Source of the DNA: Marinitoga sp. 1197
GTDB taxonomy: Bacteria; Thermotogota; Thermotogae; Petrotogales; Petrotogaceae
Direction of reading: 5' to 3'
Length of the DNA stretch: 36,946 nucleotides
Assembly: GCF_001021165.1 (NCBI RefSeq)
Contig: NZ_AZAY01000013.1
Location: 1-36,946 of the forward strand
Below, in pieces: positions 22,249 to 31,738 of the stretch. Position 1 is the first letter of the stretch; each line of letters begins with the position of its first letter. The notes beneath the pieces were generated by a model, which had not been told where the DNA came from, did not search any database, and saw only the letters and a program-made list of their open reading frames with translations. Made by a program: the position numbers and the translations under genes.

Positions 22249-24755
22249 TATATCACTTCCGGGATTATAATATGGAATGAAGTACCTTTATTGTATTCGC
22301 TTTTAACATAAATTTTCCCTCCGAGTTTTTCTACCTCTTTTTTTACAATTGATAAACCAATACCTCTGCCAGAAATCTCTGTTGTTTTTTCTGAAGTAGT
22401 TAAAAATTCCATAAAAATAAGATTCAATAGATCTTCTTTATTGTTATATTTAATATTTTTGGATTTTGCAATAACTTTTAATTTATCTAAATCTATACCT
22501 GCTCCGTCGTCTTTTATAATTATATTTATATTATTATTTTCTTTATATAAATGTATTTCAATATTGCCAAAATCATCTTTTCCTTTTTCAATACGCATTT
22601 CAGGAGTTTCGATTCCATGAGATATGATATTTCTAAAAATATTAATCAAGGATTTTATCAAAGAAAAATATTTTTCTGGATCAACCAGTATTATATCCCT
22701 TTCAATTAATTTTGGTTCATTAATAGTTTTTCCTTCTTTTTTAGCCAGTTCTTTTGTGTATAGGAGATACGGTTTGATCAATTGAGATAAATTTTTATAT
22801 CTCAATTCTTCGATTTCTTTTATAATGTGATGATTTTTATCAAAATGTTGTTTTAACTCTTTTTCAATTTCAAGTATTTTTATTTTAGGTATTTTTAAAA
22901 TATCTTCATCAATTTTATGTCCTAATTCTTTTTGAATATTTGAAATTTCTGTATTTAATAGTTTTTCCAGCTTTTTAATAGCATCTTTTTGCAAAGTATT
23001 ATTTAAAATTTTACTTTCAATTTCATGAAGTTGATGGGCGATATTTTTTAAATAAAATTGAGAGAAAATACCTTTATAATTGTGAATTTCACCAAAAAAA
23101 GTTTTATAGTGTTTTATATCCATGTTTAATAGTGATTTGATTAATTTTTTAATTCCAGTTATATTTAATACGAAAGTATCATAATTTTTAATTATTTCTA
23201 CTATTTTAGCCAGATTTTCTTTTTCCTCATTGATTTTTAATTGTAAATTCTTTTCAGTTGTGATATCTTTGAGCTTTACCATGATTATTTCTTCATGATC
23301 TATGAATTTGAAGAAAACTTCATAATATCCATTATTTATTTTTAATTCTGAAGGTAAAAAAGATAGATAAACCTCTTTCTTAAATTTATCTTTTTCATTA
23401 AAAACATCGTCAAATACTCTTTTTACAAAATCTTTATCTTTTGTGTCAAATAATAAATCTATAGCATTTATACCTTCAATATTTCTTGCAAAAATTCTGA
23501 TACACTCTTTGCTATATTCATTTTTTACAATGAAGTTTTTGTCAAAACTGAAAAAACCTTCTCCTGAATTATCAAGTAAAATTTTTATATCTTTTGTTCT
23601 TTTTGATATGATCTCTTCGAGATCTTTGTTCCAACTTTCTAATATTTTATTTTTTACAGACAATTCTAAATTTAACTCTTTTATGTTTTTTAAAATGAGT
23701 AAAATCATTGAATTTATCAAGAAAAATATTGACCATTGAATAAGAGGCCTTTGCCACTTAATTATTCTTAAATCACCCATTATTTCATATATAGCAAAAA
23801 AAGAAACCAATATTATAGCTCCAGAAAAAATGTAAGCTTTAAAATCTTTAAGTTTATAACCGATATATATATTGTATATCATTATAATAATATCCAATAA
23901 CATTGCAAAATATAATATAGTTGAAAAATCAACATAATAATTATACTCAAAGCCATTTGCAATCTGTATTATGCTGATAGTAGAAAAATAAATTATATGA
24001 AAATATAATAAAATTTTTATAATTTTTTTTGTAGAATAGTCAAATATATTATAAAAAAAACCCATTAAACCTATTGGAGAAAGATATTTTCCAACATCCA
24101 TCATGTATGCCCAGAATATGTAATTTGAAAAAAAGTATTTAAATGTCTGAGTTTGACCAGAAATAAATATTCCAATACCCGAAGAAAAAATTCCTAGATA
24201 AATTAGGGCTTTTCTTATTTCTGAAGACCTTTGAAAAATAAGAAAATATAGATATAAAATAAATGAAATTATCAAAATAAAAAAACTAAAAACAACCAAT
24301 AGTATTTTATCTAATTCCACAAAAATCTGATGTCTTAATAATTCTATTTCATTTCCAAGCAAAAATTCTCCAAAAAAACCAACATCTCTTCTTTTTGAAG
24401 ATACTTTTATGATTAAATATTTATTCTGAAAATCTTCAGGTATTTTAAAAATACTTTTTGGGCTAAAAAAACTTTTTGCAAATGTGTTATATATAAGTGT
24501 ATCTTCCACTTTCATACTGGAATTATCAAATATGCCTGTTAAATATATTGCAGGTGTATCTAGTTTTACATCTGGTAGTTTATATCTTAAATAGAGCATT
24601 TTATTTTTATTTTCTATTGGAACACCAGGAGTTTTATATTCATGCCACGCGCTTTCATCCTCCCATCTATACTCCCATCCATTATATAATTTTACATATG
24701 AAAAAGCTGATATATATAATATTATAAAAAATAATATAAGCATTTTATTTTTCAT
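22248..24755 (-). CDS. Membrane CheA-like histidine kinase: 7TMR-DISM-like sensor, PAS, HPt, HATPase
   Basis: An 835-residue sensor kinase. A signal-like start and an exported beta-rich domain (about 20-140, resembling a 7TMR-DISM extracellular domain) are followed by about seven hydrophobic helices (about 149-357). A coiled stretch (360-390) leads to a PAS-like domain (385-500). An HPt-like helical domain has EIHNYKG with candidate phospho-His558 and AHQLHEIE. The ATPase is CheA-type, with NIFRNIISHGIETPEMR (N box, 705-721), DDGAGID (749-755) and GRGIGLSIV (796-804). There is no HisKA dimerisation helix and no CheW-like P5 domain. It probably senses an envelope ligand and phosphorylates the overlapping CheY-like protein. 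The ATG at 24755 has GAGGTGATG upstream. Confidence 0.85.
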   Translation of the reverse strand: MKNKMLILFFIILYISAFSYVKLYNGWEYRWEDESAWHEYKTPGVPIENKNKMLYLRYKLPDVKLDTPAIYLTGIFDNSSMKVEDTLIYNTFAKSFFSPKSIFKIPEDFQNKYLIIKVSSKRRDVGFFGEFLLGNEIELLRHQIFVELDKILLVVFSFFILIISFILYLYFLIFQRSSEIRKALIYLGIFSSGIGIFISGQTQTFKYFFSNYIFWAYMMDVGKYLSPIGLMGFFYNIFDYSTKKIIKILLYFHIIYFSTISIIQIANGFEYNYYVDFSTILYFAMLLDIIIMIYNIYIGYKLKDFKAYIFSGAIILVSFFAIYEIMGDLRIIKWQRPLIQWSIFFLINSMILLILKNIKELNLELSVKNKILESWNKDLEEIISKRTKDIKILLDNSGEGFFSFDKNFIVKNEYSKECIRIFARNIEGINAIDLLFDTKDKDFVKRVFDDVFNEKDKFKKEVYLSFLPSELKINNGYYEVFFKFIDHEEIIMVKLKDITTEKNLQLKINEEKENLAKIVEIIKNYDTFVLNITGIKKLIKSLLNMDIKHYKTFFGEIHNYKGIFSQFYLKNIAHQLHEIESKILNNTLQKDAIKKLEKLLNTEISNIQKELGHKIDEDILKIPKIKILEIEKELKQHFDKNHHIIKEIEELRYKNLSQLIKPYLLYTKELAKKEGKTINEPKLIERDIILVDPEKYFSLIKSLINIFRNIISHGIETPEMRIEKGKDDFGNIEIHLYKENNNINIIIKDDGAGIDLDKLKVIAKSKNIKYNNKEDLLNLIFMEFLTTSEKTTEISGRGIGLSIVKKEVEKLGGKIYVKSEYNKGTSFHIIIPEVI

Positions 24756-24776
24756 AGTAGCATCACCTCAAATATA

Positions 24777-24785
24777 ATTATAACA
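24777..24785 (-). promoter_or_regulatory. Extended -10 promoter of the kinase-regulator operon
   Basis: TGTTATAAT on the minus strand (24785-24777), with a weak -35 TTAAAA 17 bp upstream (24805-24800). It is back to back with the plus-strand promoter at 24813-24821, so the two -35 regions overlap. Confidence 0.6.
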
Positions 24786-24812
24786 TATAGATTTAATTTT
24801 TTTAACTTTTTA

Positions 24813-24821
24813 TGGTATAAT
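24813..24821 (+). promoter_or_regulatory. Extended -10 promoter of the giant lipoprotein pair
   Basis: TGGTATAAT on the plus strand with no good -35. The leader to the ATG at 24942 would be about 115 nt. Confidence 0.55.
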
Positions 24822-24941
24822 TGTAATGAATATAAAAGTTTAATTATTATTAACTTTAGAACAAAAATGCTATTATATTCGTCTAAATATTTTAATGAAA
24901 ATATATTGAAAAAAATTATTATAAAAAGTTGAGGTGGGATT

Positions 24942-27900
24942 ATGAAGAAAATTATTATTATTGGTTTGGTAGTTATTCTGCTTTTATCGTTATCTTCATG
25001 TGTTAAAAGTATAAGGGTTAAAGCAAAACCGAAAATAGGAGTTCCCGTAGCAGCTACAAGCATTACATTAAATGACTTTATCAAAGATGAAGATATAACA
25101 AAAATATTATCAGGTGCTATAGTTAGTCCTAATGATGATGGTGTAAAAACCATAAAATATGCAACGGGATTAAATGTTGATATGAGTCAGTCTTTTGAAA
25201 AAATTGATGCATTTAGTACTTCAATAACACAGAAAATTTCTGTACCGGAAATAGGGGATATTTCTCCTGTTGAAATCAATGTTCCAAATATTGATTCTTT
25301 AAATGGTATAGATGTAGATGTTCCAGATTTTGATTTTACTCCACAAAATATAGATGTAAATGTTCCAGATTTAAATCCTGCAGCTTCGAATCCAGATATA
25401 ACAGTTGGGGAAATTGATGTGAATGATGCTGGTGTTCAATTGCCAAATATTTCATTATCAATCCCTGTTCATGGCAGTACTAATGATGGTACCTCAACAT
25501 CAGACAAAATAAGTTCTAATGGTTCATTTTCAAAACTTGTTTTTTCAACAGGAAGTTTAACTTTAGATGTAACAAATAATGATGATTCTGCAAGTGTTAA
25601 GGTTGATGGAATTATAACAAATCCAGATAATTCTGTAATAACAAGTGATACATTATCATTATCTACTAATGACTCTGGGGAATTAACCTTTAATCTTTCA
25701 AATAATTCTATTTCAGATGGTGCAACTATTACGCTAAGAGCTACTATAACCTCAGGTAGTGGAAATAACGGAACCCTTACAGCTGATAATTTAAGCTTTT
25801 CTGCTGGTACAAAAATAAAAGCAGCAGAGGGCATTGAGTTTTCTGCAACAAAAAATATTTCTCAAACTATTGATCCAAATATGGGAACAACGTCATTCTC
25901 TACAATTACAATTGATGGGATTTTTAACATTAATATAGAATTACCTGCTGAATGGCAAAATGTAAAAACAGAATTTGAAGCTACTGTATTATATAAATAT
26001 GATACAACAAAAAGCATCGAATTAACCCATGGAATATTTAACGCAAGTTCCAAATTAACATTTCAGGATAAATCTCTTCCACCAAATGGATCATTTGAAT
26101 TTACTATTGATTCTACATTTACAAACAATGATAATGAAAAATCAAATATTGATTTCACAAAATCTCCTAATATTACCATCACTCCAGAAATTACTGTAAA
26201 AAAAATAAAAGGAGTCGTTGTTAACAATACACAAAATATCAATTTACCTGATGATATTGAAATCGTATCTCTTTCTGGAGGAAATATTTCTTTAAACATA
26301 ACAGATACAATCGTCAGTTCAATTGTTGCAAAAATGGTATACAATGATGGTACATCAGATAATGAAAAACAATTTGAATTAAATAACAATGGCGCTATAT
26401 TAAATATGGATAATTTAGTTCTTACTGGAAAAGAAACAAAAGATGCAACAATAATTGTTGAAAAGCTGGATTTAGATTTTGGAGAAATCGGGTTAAATAC
26501 AAATACATTAACTGCTAATATTTCTCTAGAAAAACCCGCTATAACAAGTGTGACCTTAAATAAATCCATAAAACAAAGAATAGATTTACCTAACGATATT
26601 AAAAGTGTTAAATTCAAAACAGGAGCTCTTAATGCTGCGCTGAATACAGGGAGTTTTACAAGTATTACAGGTGTTTTAGAAACTAAAAATGAGGATATTA
26701 ATCTTTTAACATCTGCAGGAAAAATAACCGTAGATTTAAGCAATAAGATATTAACAGGAACAGATGATGCTACATTAAATATTACTCAAATGACTATAGA
26801 TTTTTCATCAAATCCGTTAGATTTTGGAAACATTTTATCTGTTTCACCAACACTTGATAATCTATCTATATCAGAAGCAACTATTACATCAAATATTACA
26901 CAAGATATAAATCTTCCTTCAAATATTAAAAAAGTAATATTTGGTGATGGAGATATTGAAATTACTCTTGATAATGCAAAATTCACAAGTATTAGTGGAA
27001 CTCTAACATATGATACAACTAATACTTCTATGAATGTTTCACCAGAAGGCTCAGCTTTAATTGATTTAATAAACTTAGAATTAGGAGAACCTTCTGCAAC
27101 AATATCTATTGACAAAATAGGAATATCATCAAGTGATGGCATAGCATTGGGAACAACATTAACTGCAAATATTGAGTTAAAAAATCCAAAAATACGCTAT
27201 GCTAAAATTCAAACAGATGAAAATTTAAATACTAACAATACTCAAACAATTGAATTCCCTTCTGAGGCAAAGGATTTATTGAATTCCATAACTTTTACAG
27301 GAACTTCCGCTATTAATATTGAATGGAATAATGAATTACCTGTAGGTATAAACGTCTCTATAAAAATTCCAGAATTTGATATTGATGATACTTTTGTAAT
27401 GGAAAATAGCAATACTCATGAAGTTTCATTAACCGATAAAACAATAGATTTAGACAAGCCTTTAAATTTTGAGTTTGAAGCATCACCTGCAAATTATGAT
27501 GATACTAATAATATTGTTACTATAAACATATCTGATCCGACTAACTATTTAACTTTGGGTAGTACTTATACATTATCAGCAACTATTAATCTTGATTATA
27601 AACTTGATGCATCTGTGAAACCAATAAGCAAGGATATTATACCTGAATCAGATCCTTTGAACTTTGAAATACCTATTTCTAAAGATACAACACTAACCTT
27701 AAATGATATTGATATTAATGGTTTTGATGCAAAAATTATAGGAACTATACCTGATAGTTTAGTGAATGAAAATAATTATATTACATTAATTGCAACCTAT
27801 ACTGTTAATAATACTATAGAAACCACAACAACAGATGTAGTATTTGATGAGACCTCAATAAACAAAGATATTACAGAATTTTTAAAAACTGTGTTTAAAG

Positions 27901-28445
27901 GCGAAAATGTATATATGGCAATAAAATCAAGTGATCTCAATGTATCTTTAGAGGATTTAAGCAATTTTGTATTTGATTTCAATATAGAGCTTACAATACC
28001 TCTTTCATTTACATCTACAAAAGATATTAATTTAGTAACAATAAATGGAGAAAAAGACATTTTAGGAAGAAAACCTGGAGAAAATAAATCTGAAATACCT
28101 ATAGAGCCTTTAATAGGGGGAAATGGAAAATTGATTTTGCATCTCAATTATAATAATACAACAGGATTAACACCAGGGTTAAAACTAATTGGTAAAAATG
28201 AAAATAATCAAGAATTATATGAAAAAATCATACAATTAAAATCAGGAGAAAATAGCATATCCATTGAATTTACAAAAACAGATATTGATAAAATTTTAAA
28301 TAATAATCCTTATTATATTGATTTTACAGGTTATATTCCCGCAAACAAATTACAGCAATTTATGGATAGTGGAATTTTAGATATAAATGCCTGGGTAGAA
28401 GTTCAAACAGATGTAAATGCTGATTTATTAAAAGGTGGTGAATAA
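24942..28445 (+). CDS. Giant repetitive predicted lipoprotein (1167 aa)
   Basis: A very large exported protein with type II signal MKKIIIIGLV, hydrophobic core and lipobox LSSC (Cys20). Residues 100-175 carry short repeats around VP/DV and PNI motifs (VPEIGDI, VDVPDFDF, NVPDLNP). From about 430 a unit of roughly 112 residues repeats: QNINLPDDIEIVSL (431), QRIDLPNDIKSVKF (545), QDINLPSNIKKVIF (654) and a diverged QTIEFPSEAKDLL (768). The body is acidic, beta-rich and cysteine-poor, as expected for a surface fibre or stacked beta-solenoid. I recognise no family. GAGGTGGG precedes the ATG. It is coupled to the following outer-membrane-like protein and divergent from the CheA-like kinase. Confidence 0.75.
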   Translation: MKKIIIIGLVVILLLSLSSCVKSIRVKAKPKIGVPVAATSITLNDFIKDEDITKILSGAIVSPNDDGVKTIKYATGLNVDMSQSFEKIDAFSTSITQKISVPEIGDISPVEINVPNIDSLNGIDVDVPDFDFTPQNIDVNVPDLNPAASNPDITVGEIDVNDAGVQLPNISLSIPVHGSTNDGTSTSDKISSNGSFSKLVFSTGSLTLDVTNNDDSASVKVDGIITNPDNSVITSDTLSLSTNDSGELTFNLSNNSISDGATITLRATITSGSGNNGTLTADNLSFSAGTKIKAAEGIEFSATKNISQTIDPNMGTTSFSTITIDGIFNINIELPAEWQNVKTEFEATVLYKYDTTKSIELTHGIFNASSKLTFQDKSLPPNGSFEFTIDSTFTNNDNEKSNIDFTKSPNITITPEITVKKIKGVVVNNTQNINLPDDIEIVSLSGGNISLNITDTIVSSIVAKMVYNDGTSDNEKQFELNNNGAILNMDNLVLTGKETKDATIIVEKLDLDFGEIGLNTNTLTANISLEKPAITSVTLNKSIKQRIDLPNDIKSVKFKTGALNAALNTGSFTSITGVLETKNEDINLLTSAGKITVDLSNKILTGTDDATLNITQMTIDFSSNPLDFGNILSVSPTLDNLSISEATITSNITQDINLPSNIKKVIFGDGDIEITLDNAKFTSISGTLTYDTTNTSMNVSPEGSALIDLINLELGEPSATISIDKIGISSSDGIALGTTLTANIELKNPKIRYAKIQTDENLNTNNTQTIEFPSEAKDLLNSITFTGTSAINIEWNNELPVGINVSIKIPEFDIDDTFVMENSNTHEVSLTDKTIDLDKPLNFEFEASPANYDDTNNIVTINISDPTNYLTLGSTYTLSATINLDYKLDASVKPISKDIIPESDPLNFEIPISKDTTLTLNDIDINGFDAKIIGTIPDSLVNENNYITLIATYTVNNTIETTTTDVVFDETSINKDITEFLKTVFKGENVYMAIKSSDLNVSLEDLSNFVFDFNIELTIPLSFTSTKDINLVTINGEKDILGRKPGENKSEIPIEPLIGGNGKLILHLNYNNTTGLTPGLKLIGKNENNQELYEKIIQLKSGENSISIEFTKTDIDKILNNNPYYIDFTGYIPANKLQQFMDSGILDINAWVEVQTDVNADLLKGGE

Positions 28446-28446
28446 T

Positions 28447-29688
28447 ATGAAAAAATTACTTATTTTTACAATTATTATTCTCAGTGTATTATCTTTCGCA
28501 AACCCGAATATCAATAAACCATGGAATTATTCTTTTAATCCAGCATTGGTTGATTATGGTACGAGAAACCTTATAGATATTGGGGTATCTGGTGACGTTA
28601 ATTTTATTCAGCCATTTATTAATTTTGGAGATTTGTTCAAGGATGAAATTATTATTGATTTTAATGATATTTATGATAATTTGAATGAAGAACCATTACC
28701 AATAAATTTAAATGCAGATGCTTCAGCTTTTGGGAAGATACATTTATGGTTTTTATCTTATGCAAAAATCTTTGATTTGAAAACAAATACTAAAGTTGCT
28801 TTGCCAAATGATTTAATGAAATTATTGTCATATGGAAATGTCGAAAATGGAGAAATTGTTGATTTAAATGGAGAAGGAATATTAAATTCAAATATTATAT
28901 TTACTGATACAAATTATTTATCCATTGTTAGCAAAAATTCTATTTTTGGTTTATCATTTTCCAATTTTTTACCCATTGCTATTATAAAAAGTAATGTTGA
29001 TTTTAATCAAACTTCAAATATTGAAGATGCTACTTTAAAGATAAACTATAATATAAATGGTGATGTTTACAGTTCTTTAAAATCCTTGGAATCTTTAATC
29101 TCTGATAATTATTATGGACCAAAAATTGATGAAGATATTTCAAACACTCTTGGGGAAAATTCAGGATTAAAGATGAGTTTCGGTTATATAAATAAATATA
29201 ACAAATGGGGAATATCTATAAATGATATCGTTATAAAAAATGCAGAAATGAAATATACATATACCTTAAGTGCCACTGGTAATATATTAGTTGACAATAT
29301 GAATGTTGAAACTAATCAAGGAACACCAACATTAGAAATGGTTGATGAATTATCTTCTAAGGTTTTTCCTGATGTTTCTTTAGATTTACCTATGAATATT
29401 TCTTTCTTTTATACATTTAATATGATTTTTGATATAACTCCACATTTGCAATATTATTTTGGTAAAGGTTTAGATTGGGGAATTAATTTTGATGGTAACT
29501 TATTATTTATCCCATTTTGGTTAGATATAAGTAATAAGATTGATTATTGGTCACTAAATACCGGTTTTGGAATCAACTTGCATATATTGGATTTAAGTGT
29601 TTCTGTTAAAAGTAATACAGCAGATTTTGGAGATGTTTTTGATTTTAATAATTTATCTTTTGAATTGAATGTAGCAGCTGGTATATAA
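28447..29688 (+). CDS. Predicted outer-membrane beta-barrel-like protein
   Basis: A 413-residue exported protein. The signal peptide MKKLLIFTII ends near SFA (18), with no lipobox. The mature start NPNINKPWNYSFNPALVDYG recalls barrel proteins with an N-terminal plug-like turn. The body shows alternating amphipathic strands with aromatic girdles (IHLWFLSYAKIF, FFYTFNMIFDI, HLQYYFGKGLDWGINF). It ends in LSFELNVAAGI without the classic C-terminal phenylalanine. The ATG at 28447 is preferred to an upstream in-frame GTG (28435), as GGTGGTG then serves as ribosome site overlapping the previous stop. Translational coupling suggests it works with the giant lipoprotein, for example as its membrane anchor or partner; that is inference. 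Confidence 0.65.
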   Translation: MKKLLIFTIIILSVLSFANPNINKPWNYSFNPALVDYGTRNLIDIGVSGDVNFIQPFINFGDLFKDEIIIDFNDIYDNLNEEPLPINLNADASAFGKIHLWFLSYAKIFDLKTNTKVALPNDLMKLLSYGNVENGEIVDLNGEGILNSNIIFTDTNYLSIVSKNSIFGLSFSNFLPIAIIKSNVDFNQTSNIEDATLKINYNINGDVYSSLKSLESLISDNYYGPKIDEDISNTLGENSGLKMSFGYINKYNKWGISINDIVIKNAEMKYTYTLSATGNILVDNMNVETNQGTPTLEMVDELSSKVFPDVSLDLPMNISFFYTFNMIFDITPHLQYYFGKGLDWGINFDGNLLFIPFWLDISNKIDYWSLNTGFGINLHILDLSVSVKSNTADFGDVFDFNNLSFELNVAAGI

Positions 29689-29697
29689 CTGGTATAT

Positions 29698-29725
29698 AAA
29701 AAGCTCCCGTTAAGGGAGCTTTTTT
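29698..29725. terminator. Bidirectional terminator with a stop codon in its loop
   Basis: An 11-bp stem (AAAAAGCTCCC 29698-29708/GGGAGCTTTTT 29714-29724) has a 5-base loop GTTAA. It ends the outer-membrane protein gene on the plus strand. On the minus strand the loop contains the TAA of the Nudix gene (29712-29710), so the hairpin's first arm encodes the protein's last residues. Confidence 0.92.
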
Positions 29726-30318
29726 ATGAAATTATAAATAATTTTTGCTGTTAATCCCCATATGATTTTATCTTTATATATATAAAAATAGGTTTTATAA
29801 AAACCCTTTCTCCAATTATAATTTTTTCCGTTCGGAATTAAATGATAGGGATAATTTTCAGGAGGAACCATTTTTACATCAACTTTATATTTTAAAGGAG
29901 AATAATTTATAAAAAAATCCAATGGGACAAAGAAAATTTCAGAAACTTCATCATAATTAAGTTTTAGATCGGAGTTTTTAAAATCTTTAATATATACTAA
30001 AAATGGATAAATGATAAAATTAAATGGTGTTGAAAAATAATTTAACTGGGCGATTTTTTCAACTTTTTCATGTGTGATTCCAACCTCTTCTTCTAATTCT
30101 CTAATTCCTGCACTATAGAGAGCTTCATTTTTTTCAACTGCTCCACCAGGTAAACTAACTTCTCCGGGCTGACTTAATTTATCTGATCTTATTTCAAATA
30201 GAATGTGAAGTTTATTATTTATTTTAAGCAATGGAACCATTACAGAAAAAATTTTCAAATCCTCTGTGAAGTGTGCATTTTCTCCCCTAAATAAAATTTT
30301 AATATCGTTTATATCCAT
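29710..30318 (-). CDS. Nudix hydrolase, CoA pyrophosphatase type
   Basis: A 202-residue enzyme predicted to cleave coenzyme A or its derivatives to 3',5'-ADP and phosphopantetheine. The Nudix box is complete at residues 59-81 (GGA at its start, Glu66, then RELEEEVGI). The stretch just before it, RSDKLSQPGEVSLPGG, matches the NudL/NUDT7 subgroup motif. The ATG at 30318 has GGAGG upstream. It lies downstream of glutamate dehydrogenase, separated by a terminator. Subtype confidence is lower than family confidence. Confidence 0.88.
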   Translation of the reverse strand: MDINDIKILFRGENAHFTEDLKIFSVMVPLLKINNKLHILFEIRSDKLSQPGEVSLPGGAVEKNEALYSAGIRELEEEVGITHEKVEKIAQLNYFSTPFNFIIYPFLVYIKDFKNSDLKLNYDEVSEIFFVPLDFFINYSPLKYKVDVKMVPPENYPYHLIPNGKNYNWRKGFYKTYFYIYKDKIIWGLTAKIIYNFIKKLP

Positions 30319-30350
30319 GATATTCCTCCAGAAAATAATATTTATTATAT

Positions 30351-30359
30351 ATTATATCA
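30351..30359 (-). promoter_or_regulatory. Possible extended -10 promoter of the Nudix gene
   Basis: On the minus strand TGATATAAT lies about 33 bases before the ATG and just beyond the gdh terminator, which would allow separate transcription. No -35 is evident. Confidence 0.45.
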
Positions 30360-30365
30360 TAATAA

Positions 30366-30391
30366 TAAAAAATGCCCCTTTTGGGGCATTT
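30366..30391 (-). terminator. Terminator after glutamate dehydrogenase
   Basis: A 9-bp stem (AAATGCCCC 30370-30378/GGGGCATTT 30383-30391) with a 4-base loop is followed on the minus strand by a T run, two bases beyond the stop codon. Confidence 0.9.
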
Positions 30392-30393
30392 AA

Positions 30394-31674
30394 TCATGGA
30401 TATATTCCTCTTAATCTTGTAGCAGTTGCAACTCTTTCAATTGCAATAACATATGCTGCAGATCTCATATCTGTTTTATATTTTTCCATAGTTTTAATAG
30501 TTGACCAGAAAGCATCTTTCATTTTTCTGTGTAATGCATTTCTAACATCTTCTAATTCCCAGAAGTAATATTGTAAGCCTTGTACCCATTCAAAATAAGA
30601 TACTGTAACTCCGCCTGAGTTTGCAAGGAAATCAGGAACAATTAAAACACCTTTTTCATTTAATATTTCATCAGCTTCAGGAGTAATAGGACCATTAGCA
30701 CCCTCAACTATTAATTTAGCTCTAACATCCTTAGCATTCTTTTCTGTTATAACGTTTTCAATAGCAGCTGGAATTAAAATATCAACATCTAAAGTTAATA
30801 ATTCATCATTTGTAATTTTTTTGAAATTAACTTCTCCATCGTAATCGTTTAATCTGGTTTTTCTTGCAGAGATATAATCCATAATATCTCTTATTTCATC
30901 TGGTGTGAATCCATCTTCTTTATAAACGCCTGTTGAACTATCACTGAATGCTACAACCTTCATACCTAATTCTTCTGCTGTCAATAATGCAGCATAAGTA
31001 CCAACATTACCAAAACCATGGACAGCAACTGTTAATTGCTCATTTTGTTTTGTAAATACACCTTTGTCTCTTAAGTAGTTAGTAGCTTCTTCAACACATA
31101 CTCTAACCCCTCTACCTGTAGCTTCAGTTCTTCCTTTAGAACCACCTATATCTAAAGGTTTACCTGTAACAATACCGAGTACAGAATGTCCAACATTCAT
31201 TGAATAAGTATCCATATACCATGCCATTACCTGTGGGTTGGTATTTACATCTGGTGCAGGAATATCCCTATCTTCACCTATAATTACCTGTATTTCTGAG
31301 AAAAATCTTCTTGATAGTCTTTCCAATTCTCCGTCAGATAATTCTTTTGGATTTACTGTAACTCCACCTTTACCTCCACCATATGGGATATCAACAACAG
31401 CAGATTTCCAAGTCATCCAGAAAGCTAAAGCTCTAACTTCGTCTAAAGTTACATCCTGATGATATCTAATTCCACCTTTAGCAGGTCCTCTAGCAATATT
31501 GTGTTGAACTCTGTGTCCAGTGAATACCCTTATTGAACCATCATCCATTTTTACAGGAAAATTAACTGTTAGTTCTCTTTTTGGTTTTGAAAGTACTGCT
31601 TGTAAATTTGGGTCTAAATCCATTACTTTACATGCTTTATCAAACTGTTTCAATGCATTTTCAAATAAGCTCAT
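30394..31674 (-). CDS. gdhA: Glutamate dehydrogenase
   Basis: A 426-residue enzyme of the hexameric family I-II type that links 2-oxoglutarate and ammonia to glutamate. The catalytic lysine is Lys102 in PYGGGKGGV, substrate residues lie in KGGIRYH and MTWK (Lys90), and PAPDV (139-143) holds the conserved aspartate. The Rossmann motif is GFGNVG (220-225). Length and the ending ATRLRGIYP are typical. GAGGAGGG is seven bases before the ATG. Divergent from ackA and followed by its own terminator. Coenzyme preference cannot be settled from the sequence by eye. Confidence 0.97.
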   Translation of the reverse strand: MSLFENALKQFDKACKVMDLDPNLQAVLSKPKRELTVNFPVKMDDGSIRVFTGHRVQHNIARGPAKGGIRYHQDVTLDEVRALAFWMTWKSAVVDIPYGGGKGGVTVNPKELSDGELERLSRRFFSEIQVIIGEDRDIPAPDVNTNPQVMAWYMDTYSMNVGHSVLGIVTGKPLDIGGSKGRTEATGRGVRVCVEEATNYLRDKGVFTKQNEQLTVAVHGFGNVGTYAALLTAEELGMKVVAFSDSSTGVYKEDGFTPDEIRDIMDYISARKTRLNDYDGEVNFKKITNDELLTLDVDILIPAAIENVITEKNAKDVRAKLIVEGANGPITPEADEILNEKGVLIVPDFLANSGGVTVSYFEWVQGLQYYFWELEDVRNALHRKMKDAFWSTIKTMEKYKTDMRSAAYVIAIERVATATRLRGIYP

Positions 31675-31738
31675 GCCAGCACCCTCCTCAGATAAAATAA
31701 CTTCATTTTAATTTTAAAATTTTTTACCAAATAAAACA

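Noticed and set aside
25469-26743. Long minus-strand open frames opposite the giant lipoprotein gene
   Set aside because: They mirror the repetitive, low-complexity plus-strand gene, lack ribosome sites and encode no recognisable protein; shadow frames.
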